Of a stretch of 64,000 bases of DNA, positions 33,839 to 43,365 are shown piece by piece; positions within the stretch are counted from its first letter, which is position 1, and each line of letters begins with the position of its first letter. Source of the stretch: Allobosea sp. Root381. Lineage in GTDB: Bacteria > Pseudomonadota > Alphaproteobacteria > Rhizobiales > Beijerinckiaceae. The DNA lies in contig NZ_LMJT01000012.1 in assembly GCF_001429395.1 (NCBI RefSeq), forward strand, positions 1 through 64,000, read 5' to 3'. The notes under the pieces are model-generated. The model saw only the letters and a list, made by a program, of their open reading frames with translations. It was not told where the DNA came from and ran no database searches. Both the position numbers and the translations under genes were made by a program.

Positions 33839-35395
33839 TCAGAACTGCACCCGCAGCCCCACCTGGGCGACGTTCGCTGTGTAGTCCGAGCCCGGCGCCG
33901 TCGAGTTCAGGCGCTCATGGGTGAAGCTAGCGCGCACGGCGAAGGTGCGCGTCAGCTTGTATTCGATCCGGGCGCCGAGGCTGGCATAATCCTCGCGCGG
34001 GTTCGGCCCCTCATATGCGGTGCGGCTGAAGACGCCGATGCCGGTGACGATCAGGTTGCGCCGCAGGGCATGGGCGATCTCGAGCGTGGCGCGGTGGACG
34101 CGGGTGCCCGAGGAGCCGGCGATGGTGGTGTCGCCGAGCTCGGAGGTCCCGCGCAGCGTCACGGTCGTCAGGGGCGTCGGCGCCCAGATGATAGCGGCAT
34201 CGCCGACATAGCCCTTCATGTTGCGCAGGCGGTTGTCGTCGTATTTCCGGTTCTGGTAGCCGCCGGAGATCTCGCCGGTGAGCTGGCGGCTGATCTCGAA
34301 GCTGGTGCCGATGCGGCCGGTCGCGCCGTCCGAGGAGCGCCGGTAGCCGTTGGAGTCGACCGGCTCGTCGAACTGGCGCGTGTCGATCTCGCCCTGGATG
34401 AAGGGCTTGAAGCCCGGCGTCACCTCGTAGGCGGCACGCAGGCGCAGGCCGTACTGGGTCTGGTTGCGGTCTGCCTGGCTCAGCGTCGCGCCGTTGACCA
34501 GCGTCGCGTTTTCGTAGTCGCTGCGGTCGACCGAGCCGCGCAACGTCAGCTGCAGGCGGTTGAAATCGTGGCTCACCCCGGCCGAGCCGCCATATTGATA
34601 GACCAGCGGGCGGCCGACGACCGGCGCGTTGAGATCGGGCGAGCCCGGGCGCTGCGTGTCGAGCCTGAAGCGCGATTCGAGCAGGATGCGGGTGTCGCGG
34701 GAGGCGTCGAGCCTGAGGTCGAGATTGCCCTCGCCGTCCGGGCGCGAGGCCTCGTGATTGCGGAAATAGGAGCTGTAGCCGCCGCGCAGCCTGCCCTTGA
34801 GTTCGTGCACGTTCCAATCCGACTGGATTTCCAGTTCGCCGTCATGCCGGCTGAACGGCGAGGCGTTGCGATTGGGGCCGGAGGTGCGCTGCGGATTGGT
34901 GTCGTAGCCGATGCCGTTGGTGAGCGAGGGCTTCAGCACGATGCTGCCCAGCCGCAGGCCGAGCGCGGCGTAAGGGTCTTCCTCGGCCGCAGTGCGGCGA
35001 CGCGGAGGGAGCAGTGGCTCGGGGGTGGCCGGCAAGCCGGTGACGGTCGGCTGCGGCGGGCGGAACTGGCGCTGCGTGACGCCGCGCACCGCGCCCGCGC
35101 GCACCGGCCGGCTCGCCTGCGGCGGTGCGCGGTTCGAGACCGTCGAGGGCTGGTCGCGGATTAGTGCGGCGGGATCGGGAACGCTCTCGGTCGAGGTCGG
35201 GCGGGTGCCCTGCGATTCAGGTGCCGGCTGCTGCGCGACATAGGCGGGAACCGTTGAGCGCAGGCCTGCGCGTGGAGCCTGCTGCGCCATGGCGACGGGC
35301 GTGGCGAGCGTCAGGCTCGCCACGGCGACGCCGGACAGCAGCAGGGTCGTGACGCGGCGGGACACGAGGCTTCGTCGCTCCAAGGCACAGGCCAT
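33839..35395 (-). CDS. Outer-membrane beta-barrel protein (BBP2-like)
   Basis: 518 residues. Signal region RRVTTLLLSGVAVASLTLATPVAMAQQ, a Pro-rich linker of about 90 residues, then a barrel of alternating strands from SIVLKPSLTNGIGYDTNPQRT to the terminal NVAQVGLRVQF, which ends in the aromatic Phe recognised by the BAM complex. Repeating strand patterns such as LKGRLRGGYSSYFRN and TGEISGGYQNRKYDD fit the 'beta-barrel porin 2' family. Its function is unknown; homologues are linked to exopolysaccharide secretion in some species. Divergent from kdsD. Some upstream residues (MACALERRSL) may not be translated. Confidence 0.8.
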   Translation of the reverse strand: MACALERRSLVSRRVTTLLLSGVAVASLTLATPVAMAQQAPRAGLRSTVPAYVAQQPAPESQGTRPTSTESVPDPAALIRDQPSTVSNRAPPQASRPVRAGAVRGVTQRQFRPPQPTVTGLPATPEPLLPPRRRTAAEEDPYAALGLRLGSIVLKPSLTNGIGYDTNPQRTSGPNRNASPFSRHDGELEIQSDWNVHELKGRLRGGYSSYFRNHEASRPDGEGNLDLRLDASRDTRILLESRFRLDTQRPGSPDLNAPVVGRPLVYQYGGSAGVSHDFNRLQLTLRGSVDRSDYENATLVNGATLSQADRNQTQYGLRLRAAYEVTPGFKPFIQGEIDTRQFDEPVDSNGYRRSSDGATGRIGTSFEISRQLTGEISGGYQNRKYDDNRLRNMKGYVGDAAIIWAPTPLTTVTLRGTSELGDTTIAGSSGTRVHRATLEIAHALRRNLIVTGIGVFSRTAYEGPNPREDYASLGARIEYKLTRTFAVRASFTHERLNSTAPGSDYTANVAQVGLRVQF

Positions 35396-35519
35396 GGCAC
35401 GCCCGGGAGGACGCGCATGGTTAATGGAGTTAGAACGAACTGGGTTAACGGGGCGTCAATGCAGTGGCGGCAGCGGCGATACTGGCAAGCGCCGCTGGGT
35501 GTATGCTAGAGCGCGCGCC

Positions 35520-36494
35520 ATGACAGCCGATATTCGCGCTTCCGCGCTTCGCACCATCGCCACCGAGCGGGCCGGCCTCGACACCCTGCACGCCGCCCTG
35601 GGCAACGGGCTGGGCGAGCCCTTCGCCGCTGCGGTCGCGATGATCCGGGCTGCCGGCGGGCGAGTCGTGGTGTCCGGGATGGGCAAGTCCGGCCATGTCG
35701 GGCGCAAGATCGCGGCGACGCTGGCCTCGACCGGCACGCCCGCCCATTTCGTCCATCCGGCCGAGGCGAGCCATGGCGACCTCGGCATGGTCCAGCCCGA
35801 GGACGTGGTGATTGCGCTGTCCTGGTCGGGCGAGACGGCGGAGCTTGCCGCCATCGTCGCCCATACAAGGCGTTTCCGGGTCGGGTTGATCGGTATCACC
35901 GCCAACGCCGAGAGCGCGCTCGGCCGCGAGGCAGATGTCACGCTGCTGCTGCCGAAGGCGCAGGAGGCCTGTCCGAACGGGCTCGCGCCGACTACCTCGA
36001 CGACGATGCAGATGGCGCTCGGCGATGCGCTGGCGGTGGCGCTGCTGGAGGCGCGCGGCTTCTCGCGCCAGGACTTCTTCGTTTATCACCCGGGCGGCAA
36101 GCTCGGCGCGCAGCTCAAGACGGTCGCCAGCATCATGCATCGCGATGCCGGCCTGCCCGTGGTCGGGCTCGATGCGGTGGTGTCGGACGTGATCGAGATG
36201 ATCTCGGCCAAGGGGTTCGGCTGCGCCATCGTGATCGACCCCGACGGCCGGCTCGCCGGCGTCGTCACCGACGGCGACCTGCGCCGCAAGCTGCTGGCTG
36301 GCGGCGGTCTCGCCCAGCGGGCCCGCGACGTGATGACGCCCAACCCGCGCCGCATCGCGCCCGACGCGCTGGCGGTCGAGGCGCTGGAGATGGTCAACCG
36401 GCTTCGCATCACCGCGCTGATCGTTGCGGATGCCGAGGAGCGACCGGTCGGCCTCGTGCATGTGCACGATCTGCTCTCGCTCGGGGTGGCGTGA
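35520..36494 (+). CDS. kdsD: Arabinose-5-phosphate isomerase (KpsF/GutQ/KdsD)
   Basis: 324 residues, typical. An N-terminal SIS domain has VSGMGKSGHVGRKIAATLASTGTPAHFVHPAEASHGDLGMV and ALSWSGETAEL, with TTSTTMQMALGDALAVALLEARGF. Two CBS domains follow (IMHRDAGLPVVGLDAVVSDVIEMISAKGFGCAIVIDPDGRLAGVVTDGDLRR and VMTPNPRRIAP...). It interconverts ribulose-5-phosphate and arabinose-5-phosphate, the first step of KDO synthesis for lipopolysaccharide. The ATG at 35520 has no clear Shine-Dalgarno; upstream in-frame codons cross the divergent gene's promoter and are rejected. Confidence 0.93.
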   Translation: MTADIRASALRTIATERAGLDTLHAALGNGLGEPFAAAVAMIRAAGGRVVVSGMGKSGHVGRKIAATLASTGTPAHFVHPAEASHGDLGMVQPEDVVIALSWSGETAELAAIVAHTRRFRVGLIGITANAESALGREADVTLLLPKAQEACPNGLAPTTSTTMQMALGDALAVALLEARGFSRQDFFVYHPGGKLGAQLKTVASIMHRDAGLPVVGLDAVVSDVIEMISAKGFGCAIVIDPDGRLAGVVTDGDLRRKLLAGGGLAQRARDVMTPNPRRIAPDALAVEALEMVNRLRITALIVADAEERPVGLVHVHDLLSLGVA

Positions 36495-36540
36495 ACTCGC
36501 GCTGAATCGTGTTCTTTTTCCTCTGAATAACGCCCGTCAC

Positions 36541-36573
36541 CCCGGAACTGCGCGGCTTCGCCGCTTGTCCGGG
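36541..36573. repeat. Intergenic palindrome between kdsD and the nitrile hydratase operon
   Basis: CCCGGA ... TCCGGG flank an inner GCGGC-TTC-GCCGC hairpin, in the style of the dispersed palindromes seen elsewhere in the window (compare 48138-48264). It lies between convergent gene ends; no T-run borders it directly. Confidence 0.55.
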
Positions 36574-36620
36574 ATTACGGGGTATTTCGGAGGTCGAGTG
36601 GTGTCGGAACAGTGCCCGCT

Positions 36621-37007
36621 TCAACCCTGCTGCGGATCGTTCGCCAGCAGGATCGGCTTGCCGTGGGGCGTCGCCTCCGCGGCGCGGGCCCAGGAGGCGG
36701 CCAACGCATCGATGCCGTCGTGCGAGGTAAGGCCCTTGGCGATGAGCAGATGCTCCAGCGCCTCGCACCAGCGCTCGTAATAGTCGGAACCGTCGCGGCA
36801 GCCGCCATTGGCGACCGCTTCCCGGATTTCGGCGCCCAGCGCCTGCGCCCATTCATCGGCGCTGAACACGCCTTTGTTCAGGAGCGCGACGGTGAGCGCG
36901 AAGGCCTGCGCCTGCCAGGGCTCGGCGAAGACCGGCCCTTCGGCATCGCGCGGGATCGGCGTGTCGGTGGCGAGCGCGGCCGCCAGATCGGTCTCAGGCC
37001 GGCTCAA
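36621..37007 (-). CDS. Nitrile hydratase accessory protein (activator, P14K-like)
   Basis: 128 residues of the beta-subunit-like accessory family: PVFAEPWQAQAFALTVALLNKGVFSADEWAQALGAEIREA and DGSDYYERWCEALEHLLIAKGLTS. Such proteins swap with the beta subunit to insert cobalt into the alpha subunit and help its cysteine oxidation. No ATG is available in the right place; a TTG at 37007 with GGGAGAG upstream begins the similarity, giving a 14-base overlap with the beta-subunit gene. Last gene of the five-gene nitrile operon. Confidence 0.85.
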   Translation of the reverse strand: MSRPETDLAAALATDTPIPRDAEGPVFAEPWQAQAFALTVALLNKGVFSADEWAQALGAEIREAVANGGCRDGSDYYERWCEALEHLLIAKGLTSHDGIDALAASWARAAEATPHGKPILLANDPQQG

Positions 37008-37653
37008 GATAGCTCTCCCACGCCTCGATCGAGACGGTTGAGGTCGGGTCGGCGTCGCGGCCCCAGAGCTCGCGACCGGTGAAGACCACCGTATAGAGCC
37101 ATTGCGCCACCTCGGGCTGCCGCTGCGCGCCGGTGTCCGGGAAGACATGGCAACCGGTGACGCGCTCGATGACGCCCTGCTTGCCGCGGGCATAGCGTGG
37201 CAACCGGGTGTGGTGCTGCGGATGCATCACGGCGGTGCGGACCCTGTCGCCGACGGCGAATTTCGCGGGACCGGGTGCCTCGCGCTCATAGGGAAAGCCG
37301 CGGCGTAGCACGGCCGGGACATCCTCGCCCTTGAGCACGCGCTTCGGCTCGCGGCGCTGTGGCACCGGCTTGCCCGAGGCGAGCTCTTCCTGTGTCAGGA
37401 AGCCGTGTTCGACGAGAATCCTGTCGAGGGCGGCGAGCCAGATCTCGTAATAGGTTGAAGAGAGGTACTGCGCCGGTGGCAGGCTCTCGCGGGCATGGCG
37501 GATCTCGTCGATGCTCCAGGCGCCCATGGCGCCGGCGGCGACGTTGATCGCGAGAACGCGCTTCTCCCAATCGCCATGGAAGACCGGCTCGCCGGGCTCG
37601 GGCAGGACCGGGCCGAAGGCCATCTGGCCGCCGAGGTCATGGGCGCTGTTCAC
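36994..37653 (-). CDS. nthB: Nitrile hydratase, beta subunit
   Basis: 219 residues. The family opening [56 protein letters not shown] and the C-terminal SH3-like barrel ([42 protein letters not shown]) are both complete. It shapes the active site around the cobalt carried by the alpha subunit. The GTG start at 37653 overlaps the alpha stop (GTGA) and follows GGAGGA by 6 bases, which decides the start over codons further upstream. Cytoplasmic. Confidence 0.93.
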   Translation of the reverse strand: MNSAHDLGGQMAFGPVLPEPGEPVFHGDWEKRVLAINVAAGAMGAWSIDEIRHARESLPPAQYLSSTYYEIWLAALDRILVEHGFLTQEELASGKPVPQRREPKRVLKGEDVPAVLRRGFPYEREAPGPAKFAVGDRVRTAVMHPQHHTRLPRYARGKQGVIERVTGCHVFPDTGAQRQPEVAQWLYTVVFTGRELWGRDADPTSTVSIEAWESYLEPA

Positions 37654-38270
37654 GGCGCATCCTCCGGGCGGGGCAGGCCGGTGCCGATCATCGAGTCGCG
37701 GTTGACGATGGCGGCGAGCTTGTCCTCGCTCCAGCCCTCGGTGCCGGCCGGGCGCATCGGGATGACGATGAAGCGGGTCTCGGCAGTCGAGTCCCAGACG
37801 CGGACGCGCTGGCCCTCGGGCAGCGTCACGCCGAAATCGGCAAGCGTGCCGCGCGGGTCGATCACCGTCTTGGCGCGGTAGGGCGGCGATTTGTACCAGA
37901 CCGGGGGCAGGCCCAGCACCGGCCAAGGGTAGCAGGAGCACAGCGTGCAGACGATCAGGTTGTGCTCATCGGGCGTATTGAAGCAGGCGACGATGTGCTC
38001 CCCGCCGCGCCCGCCATAGCCGAGTTCGGCGACGGCGGCCGTGCCGTCGGCCTTCAGCCGCTGCGCATAGTCCGGGTCAGTCCAGGCCCTGGCCACGACG
38101 CGGGCGCCGTTGCGCGGCCCGACCCTAGTCTCATAGGTCTCGACGATGGCGTCGAGCGCGGCAGGGTCGACATAGCCCTTCTCGACCATCAGCGATTCAA
38201 GCGCCTTCACCCGCGCCTCGATGGACGTGAAGTGGTTGTCGTGGTCGTGGTCGTGGTGATGACCGCTCAT
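37650..38270 (-). CDS. nthA: Nitrile hydratase, alpha subunit, cobalt type
   Basis: 206 residues. The metal claw VCTLCSC (C108, C111, S112, C113) has Thr at the second position, the mark of cobalt-type enzymes (iron-type have Ser). The enzyme hydrates nitriles to amides. The N-terminus is His/Asp-rich ([14 protein letters not shown]), perhaps helping cobalt capture. GGAGAG stands 5 bases before the ATG at 38270. It follows the amidase gene by 29 bases and is followed by beta and accessory genes in the standard order. Thiocyanate hydrolase gamma is related, but the two-gene alpha/beta layout argues for nitrile hydratase. Confidence 0.93.
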   Translation of the reverse strand: MSGHHHDHDHDNHFTSIEARVKALESLMVEKGYVDPAALDAIVETYETRVGPRNGARVVARAWTDPDYAQRLKADGTAAVAELGYGGRGGEHIVACFNTPDEHNLIVCTLCSCYPWPVLGLPPVWYKSPPYRAKTVIDPRGTLADFGVTLPEGQRVRVWDSTAETRFIVIPMRPAGTEGWSEDKLAAIVNRDSMIGTGLPRPEDAP

Positions 38271-38299
38271 CGCTTCTCTCCCGTCCGGCCCTGATGGTA

Positions 38300-39496
38300 T
38301 CACGCAATCCGGATGCGCGCCGCCCGTTCCAGCCGGACCGCGAAGGCGACGAGGGACTTGTCCGAGCCTTTGGGGCCGATCACGGAGAGGCCGAGCGGTG
38401 CGCCGTCGCGCCGCGTTACGGGGATCGAGATCTGCGGAAAGCCGGTCAGGCCGGCGAGGCAGAGCAGCCGGATCGCCCGGTTGCGGAAATCCTCGAGTTC
38501 GTCGTCGCTCGCGCTGGCGAGCGGGGCGATGTCGGGGACGCTCGGCAGCAGCAGCACGCCGTAGCTGCCCAGCAGCCTCGCGAGTTTGCCGCGGATGCGC
38601 TTGCGCACCGCATCCGCCTTGGCGACATCCTCGTCGCTGACAGCCTTGGAATAGGCGAAGCGCTGCGCGACGCCCGGGCCAAGCGGCATGCCGAAACGTT
38701 CGATCATCGCCCCGTCGGAGGCCCAGGCCTCGCGGCCCTGGATGCGGCGGACCGCCCAGTAGAGCGGATCGAGATCGCGGGCGATGCTGACGGTCTGCGG
38801 CTCGCCGAGTGCAGGCACGATGCGCTGGACCACATTGCGCAGCAGCGTTTCGGCCTCCGGCACGGCCTGGGCGAAGAGCTCGTCGGCGAGCAGCAGGCGC
38901 GGGGTTTCGGGAAGGGTGACCTTGTCGGCGCCGAGCAGGACGTCGCCGATGCGAGCGAAGACCTCGCCGTCACGCGCGAACCAGCCGGCGGTGTCGAGGC
39001 TTTCGGCCAAGGGCCAGACGCGCTTGAGCGAGAGGCGGCCGTGGCTCGGCCGGATACCGAAGAGCCCGCAATAGCTCGCCGGTGCGCGCACCGAGCCACC
39101 GGTATCGGAGCCGAGCGCGAAATCGGCCAGCCGCCCGGCGACCGCCGCGGCCGAGCCGGAAGAGGAGCCGCCGGTGATGCGCTCGGGTGCAGCCGGATTG
39201 ATCGGCGCGCCGAAATGCGCGTTGTTGCCGTTCATCGAGAAGGCTAGCTCGTCGGTGTGGGTCTTGCCGACGAAGCGGGCGCCCGCGTCGAGCAGTGCCT
39301 TCACGATCGGGGCGGTCTTGGCCTTGATGCCGGACTGGGCCAGCACGAGCGGCGAGCCGGCGCCGGTCGGGTAGCCCTTGACGTCGAACAGGTCCTTGAC
39401 CGCGAAGCTCAGGCCCGCGAGCGGGCCGGTGGCCGCATGCTTCACCGCCGCCTGCGGATAGGGAACGAAACAGCGGAACGGATCTTCGACGAGCAT
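38300..39496 (-). CDS. Amidase (amidase-signature family)
   Basis: 398 residues, at the short end for the family. The Ser-cisSer-Lys triad is readable: K34 in [12 protein letters not shown]111 in [13 protein letters not shown] and nucleophile S135 in [11 protein letters not shown], with the 24-residue Ser-Ser spacing of this family. It hydrolyses amides to carboxylates and ammonia. Its place just before nthAB makes a complete nitrile-to-acid route likely. The upstream gamma-glutamyltransferase-like gene ends 14 bases before it. No signal peptide, so cytoplasmic. Confidence 0.9.
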   Translation of the reverse strand: MLVEDPFRCFVPYPQAAVKHAATGPLAGLSFAVKDLFDVKGYPTGAGSPLVLAQSGIKAKTAPIVKALLDAGARFVGKTHTDELAFSMNGNNAHFGAPINPAAPERITGGSSSGSAAAVAGRLADFALGSDTGGSVRAPASYCGLFGIRPSHGRLSLKRVWPLAESLDTAGWFARDGEVFARIGDVLLGADKVTLPETPRLLLADELFAQAVPEAETLLRNVVQRIVPALGEPQTVSIARDLDPLYWAVRRIQGREAWASDGAMIERFGMPLGPGVAQRFAYSKAVSDEDVAKADAVRKRIRGKLARLLGSYGVLLLPSVPDIAPLASASDDELEDFRNRAIRLLCLAGLTGFPQISIPVTRRDGAPLGLSVIGPKGSDKSLVAFAVRLERAARIRIA

Positions 39497-39510
39497 CTGG
39501 TTCGATCCCC

Positions 39511-41100
39511 CTAACAGCCTTTGGCATCACCGTCGGAGCGCGGATCATGCGTCGCTTCGACATGGCCCTTCGGATGCTTCACCAGCATGCCGGCATGGCC
39601 GAACTGGTCCGAATAGGCTTCCGAATATTCCTCGACCGGATGGCCGGCGCCTGTCAGGCGGGCGAGCAGCATCGGGTCGAAGCGGCTTTCGAGCTTCAGC
39701 GAGATCGACCCGGCGCCCCAGGTCCGGCCGAAGAGCCAGCGCGGCGCGTCGACGGCCTCCGCCGGGCTCTGGCCGAAGCGGTAGCGGCTCAGGATCTGCG
39801 CCTGGAATTGAGGCTGGCCGTCGCCGCCCATCGCGCCATAGGACATGACGCGGCCGTCGTCGAAGCGGGCCAGCGCCGGGTTCAGCGTGTGGAAGGGCTT
39901 GCGGCCGGGCTGCAGCGGGTTCACTGCCTTCGGATCGAGCGAGAAGGAGACGCCGCGGTTCTGCCAGTTGATCCCGGTGCCCGGCAGGATGCAGCCGGAA
40001 CCGTATTCCCAGTAGATCGACTGGATATAGGAGACGGCGAGGCCGGACCCGTCGATCGCGCCCATCCAGACGGTGTCGCCGTCGCCCGTGCGGAAGGGCC
40101 AGGGCGCGGCGCGGCGCTTGTCGATCGCTGCGGCCTCGCGGGCGAAGACCTCCTCGGTGAGCACGCTCGCGGGATCGACGCTGGCGAAGGCCGGGTCGGT
40201 GACGATCCGGTCGCGGATCGCGAAGGCGCGCTTGGTCGCCTCGACGAGACCGTGATGGTGGTCGAAGCCCTCGGCGCGGGCGATGCCGAGCTTCTCGAAG
40301 ATGCCGAGGATCAGGAGCGAGGCCAGCCCCTGCGTGGGCGGCGCGAAGTTGTAGGCGGTGAGGCCCGGCAGCTTGACCTGGAGCGGCTGGACGAGGCGCG
40401 CCTCGAAACGCTCGAGGTCGGCGCGGGTGACGGGGGCGCCGATCCGCTCGAGGTCGGCGGCAATCTCGCGGCCGACATCGCCGCGGTAGAAGTCGCCGAG
40501 CCCGGCATCTGCGAGCTGGCGGAAGGTGGCGCCGAGCGCCTCGGGCTTGCGGCGCGCACCGGCCTTGGGTTGCTCGCCGCCCGGCCAGAAGAAGTCGCTG
40601 AAGCCGACCGCCTGCTTCACGGCCTCGACCTCCTGCGGCCAGGTCCGCAATTCCGAGGGCGAGATTTCGTAACCCTCCCTGCAATGGCGGATCGCGTCGG
40701 AAAGCAGGTCCTTCAGCGGCATGCGGCCGCCGAGATTGGCTGAGAGTTCGAGCGCGGCCTCCCAGCCCCCGATCGCGCCCGCGACGGTGACCGCCGAGTC
40801 CGGCCCGCGCGAGGGAATGACGTCATGGCTCTTGTCGCGGTAGCGCGCGATGGTGGCAGCCGAACCGGCCGGGCCGCAGGCCTCGATGGCGTGCACCTTG
40901 CCACCGGGCTCGTGCACCAGCCAGAAGCCGTCGCCGCCGATCGCGTTCATATGCGGGTAGACGACGGCGATGGTCGCAGCCATCGCGACCATCGCCTCGA
41001 TGGCGTTGCCGCCTTCGGCGAGAATGGCGCGTCCGGCTTCGGAGGCAAGGCGGTGAGGAGCGGCGGCGGCGGCCGCGCCGAAGACAGGCGTGTCGATCAT
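39511..41100 (-). CDS. Gamma-glutamyltransferase family Ntn-hydrolase (oxamate-amidohydrolase-like)
   Basis: 529 residues, full GGT length. The N-terminal half has EAGRAILAEGGNAIEAMVAMAATIAVVYPHMNAIGGDGF, and the expected autocleavage site before the nucleophile is at GDGDTVWMGAID (T343), giving two chains. The classical TTHxSVVD motif is therefore changed to DTVWMGAID, as in a branch that includes the oxamate amidohydrolase HpxW. No signal peptide is seen, unlike periplasmic GGTs. As first gene of the nitrile operon it may act on amides or gamma-glutamyl conjugates; the exact substrate is unknown. Confidence 0.85.
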   Translation of the reverse strand: MIDTPVFGAAAAAAPHRLASEAGRAILAEGGNAIEAMVAMAATIAVVYPHMNAIGGDGFWLVHEPGGKVHAIEACGPAGSAATIARYRDKSHDVIPSRGPDSAVTVAGAIGGWEAALELSANLGGRMPLKDLLSDAIRHCREGYEISPSELRTWPQEVEAVKQAVGFSDFFWPGGEQPKAGARRKPEALGATFRQLADAGLGDFYRGDVGREIAADLERIGAPVTRADLERFEARLVQPLQVKLPGLTAYNFAPPTQGLASLLILGIFEKLGIARAEGFDHHHGLVEATKRAFAIRDRIVTDPAFASVDPASVLTEEVFAREAAAIDKRRAAPWPFRTGDGDTVWMGAIDGSGLAVSYIQSIYWEYGSGCILPGTGINWQNRGVSFSLDPKAVNPLQPGRKPFHTLNPALARFDDGRVMSYGAMGGDGQPQFQAQILSRYRFGQSPAEAVDAPRWLFGRTWGAGSISLKLESRFDPMLLARLTGAGHPVEEYSEAYSDQFGHAGMLVKHPKGHVEATHDPRSDGDAKGC

Positions 41101-41281
41101 CAGGTCTTTTCAAGCGTGGCGGCAGTGGCCATATCGGCCGGGCGGTTGCGATTTTGTTGCATGCCGCAGCCGGCTTCGCTAGAGCTTGCCCCCGAAATCG
41201 GGCGGCCTGCCGGAAGCAGGCAGACTTGCCGCAAGGACTTTGGGCCGCGCTTTGCGCAGCCCGCGACCGAGGATGGAGAGC

Positions 41282-41521
41282 ATGGCCGGACGACACACCA
41301 ACTGGCGCACCCTGATCATGGTGGTTTCGCTCGGAATCCTGATTGCGGTCGAGCTGTTCGGCGTGGCGCTCGCCTCGGGCTGGGCGCTGGCCGGCCTGTT
41401 CGAGCTCGGCCATATCGTCGGCTATGCGCTGATGGCGCTGTTTTCGGTGGCGGCGGGCTATGCGATGGTCAACCTGATGCGCCGCGTGCTCAAGGTCGAG
41501 CGCCTGACCGAAGGCGGCTGA
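41282..41521 (+). CDS. Small membrane protein of unknown function
   Basis: 79 residues with two clear hydrophobic helices (TLIMVVSLGILIAVELFGVALA, about 10-31, and HIVGYALMALFSVAAGYAMVNLM, about 44-66) and a basic C-terminus (RRVLKVERLTEGG). GGAGAG lies 5 bases before the ATG at 41282, so the gene looks genuine. No domain recognised. It stands alone between the divergent nitrile operon and opgG, 191 bases from the latter. Confidence 0.65.
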   Translation: MAGRHTNWRTLIMVVSLGILIAVELFGVALASGWALAGLFELGHIVGYALMALFSVAAGYAMVNLMRRVLKVERLTEGG

Positions 41522-41712
41522 GCCCAGGCTCTCGAGCCTCGTTTCAGGAGCGCCGCGCGGGCAACCGCCGCCAGCAGCGGCGAAAGCCGCGCGCATGCCG
41601 CATCTCGCCTTGCCGCCGCACCTGTTTTGCCATGTTTGACTGCCTATCTCGGAGACGCGCTCCGGTTGCCCTCCTTCGTGGGACAGGCTAGCCCGGCGCG
41701 CAGGACCGCAAC

Positions 41713-43365
41713 ATGCGAACCGGGACAGACATGCCAGACCGCGCCACGCACGGTGTATCCGTGCCTTCCTCCCTTGACCGCCGCAAACTGCTCGCTGCCG
41801 CGGGTGCCACCGCCGGCCTTGCCGCATTAGGCTTTTCTCCTGCGGCACTGGCGCAGCAGGGCTTGCGGCTCGGCGAGGCCGAGGCCTTCAGCTTCGAGGC
41901 GCTGAAGACACGGGCGCGCGACCTGGTTGCGAAGCCCTATCAGGCGCCGCCAAGCCCCCGCCCGGACGTGCTGGAGCGGATCGACTACGACGCCCATGGC
42001 AAGATCAGGTTCAAGCCGGAGATGGCGCTCTGGGCCGAGGGCCCTTCGCCCTGGCCGGTGACCTTCTTCCATCTCGGCCGCTACTTCCAGAAGCCCGTGC
42101 GCATGCACGTCTTCGACGGCGGCAAGGCGCGCGAGATCGTCTATGACGAAAGCTATTTCGAGATGCCGGCGGATTCGCCGGCGCGCGAGCTGCCGCGTGG
42201 CGCAGGCTTCGCCGGCTTCCGTTTCCAGGAAAGCCGCAGCGGCCATCCCGGTCGCAAGGGCGAGAAGCTGGAGTGGCAGAAGAACGACTGGGTCGCCTTC
42301 CTCGGCGCCTCCTATTTCCGCGCCATCGGCGAGCTCTACCAGTACGGGCTCTCGGCACGCGGGCTCGCCGTCGACCCGGCCGTCGCCGGCCGGTCCGAGG
42401 AGTTCCCCGACTTCACCCATATCTGGCTCGAGACGCCGCAGCCCGGCGCCGAGCATGTCGTCGTCTATGCGTTGCTCTCCGGCCCGAGCGTCGCCGGCGC
42501 TTATCGCTTCCGCATGCATCGCGGCAAGGGCGTGCTGATGGAGATCGAGACCGCGCTGTTCCTGCGCAAGGATGTCGAGCGGCTCGGCGTCGCGCCGCTG
42601 ACCTCGATGTACTGGTATTCCGAGAAGGCCAAGGCGACGGCGGTCGACTGGCGCCCCGAGGTGCATGATTCCGACGGGCTTGCGCTGTGGACCGGCACGG
42701 GCGAGCGCGCCTGGCGGCCGCTCAACAATCCGGGCCATACCACCGTCTCCTCCTTCATCGACGAGGCGCCGCGCGGCTTCGGCCTGATGCAGCGCGACCG
42801 CGAGGTCGGCCATTATCTCGACGGCGTCTTCTACGAGCGCCGGCCGAGCCTCTGGGTCGAGACGCAGGGCGACTGGGGCAAGGGCGCGGTCCAGCTCATC
42901 GAGATCCCGACCGACGACGAGATCCACGACAACATCGTCGCCATGTGGGTGCCGGCGGGTCCGGCCAAGGCCGGCGCTTCCTACGCTTTCCGCTACCGGC
43001 TGCACTGGCTCGCGGACGAGCCCTTCCCGACCGAGCTCGGCCGCGTCGTCGCGACGCGGCTCGGCAATGGCGGCCAGCCCGGCACGACGCGCCCCAAGGG
43101 CGTGCGCAAGTTCATGATCGAGTTCAAGGGCCCGGCGCTGGAATCCATTTCCTTCGGCGTGAAGCCGGAGGTGGTGCTCTCGACCTCGCGCGGCAGCTTC
43201 TCCTACATTTTTGCGGAAGCGGTGCCCAACGACGTACCCGGCCATTGGCGCGCGCAGTTCGATCTCACGGTCGAGGGCAACGAGCCCGTCGAGATGCGCT
43301 GCTTCCTGAAGGCAGGCGACGTCGTGCTGACCGAGACCTGGCTCTATCAGTACCTGCCGTTCTGA
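41713..43365 (+). CDS. opgG: Periplasmic glucan biosynthesis protein OpgG/OpgD (MdoG family)
   Basis: 550 residues. A twin-arginine-type signal (LDRRKLLAAAGATAGLAALGFSPAALAQ) precedes the MdoG domain: AFSFEALKTRARDLVAKPYQAPPSPRPDVLERIDYDAHGKIRFKPEMALW, FHLGRYFQKPVRMHVF and GASYFRAIGELYQYGLSARGLAVD. It acts in the periplasm on beta-glucan backbones (osmoregulated periplasmic glucans). The Tat signal resembles OpgD more than OpgG. The glucosyltransferase opgH is not next to it. Starts at 41713 or 41731 are both possible. Its 3' end overlaps the convergent membrane-protein gene by 19 bases. Confidence 0.88.
   Translation: MRTGTDMPDRATHGVSVPSSLDRRKLLAAAGATAGLAALGFSPAALAQQGLRLGEAEAFSFEALKTRARDLVAKPYQAPPSPRPDVLERIDYDAHGKIRFKPEMALWAEGPSPWPVTFFHLGRYFQKPVRMHVFDGGKAREIVYDESYFEMPADSPARELPRGAGFAGFRFQESRSGHPGRKGEKLEWQKNDWVAFLGASYFRAIGELYQYGLSARGLAVDPAVAGRSEEFPDFTHIWLETPQPGAEHVVVYALLSGPSVAGAYRFRMHRGKGVLMEIETALFLRKDVERLGVAPLTSMYWYSEKAKATAVDWRPEVHDSDGLALWTGTGERAWRPLNNPGHTTVSSFIDEAPRGFGLMQRDREVGHYLDGVFYERRPSLWVETQGDWGKGAVQLIEIPTDDEIHDNIVAMWVPAGPAKAGASYAFRYRLHWLADEPFPTELGRVVATRLGNGGQPGTTRPKGVRKFMIEFKGPALESISFGVKPEVVLSTSRGSFSYIFAEAVPNDVPGHWRAQFDLTVEGNEPVEMRCFLKAGDVVLTETWLYQYLPF

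Noticed and set aside
37650..38270. Thiocyanate hydrolase gamma subunit or iron-type nitrile hydratase
   Set aside because: The VCTLCSC claw shows the cobalt type, and separate full-length alpha, beta and accessory genes in standard order fit nitrile hydratase.
38221..38270. A microsatellite-like GTGGTC repeat
   Set aside because: It is the codon pattern of the His/Asp-rich N-terminus of the nitrile hydratase alpha subunit.
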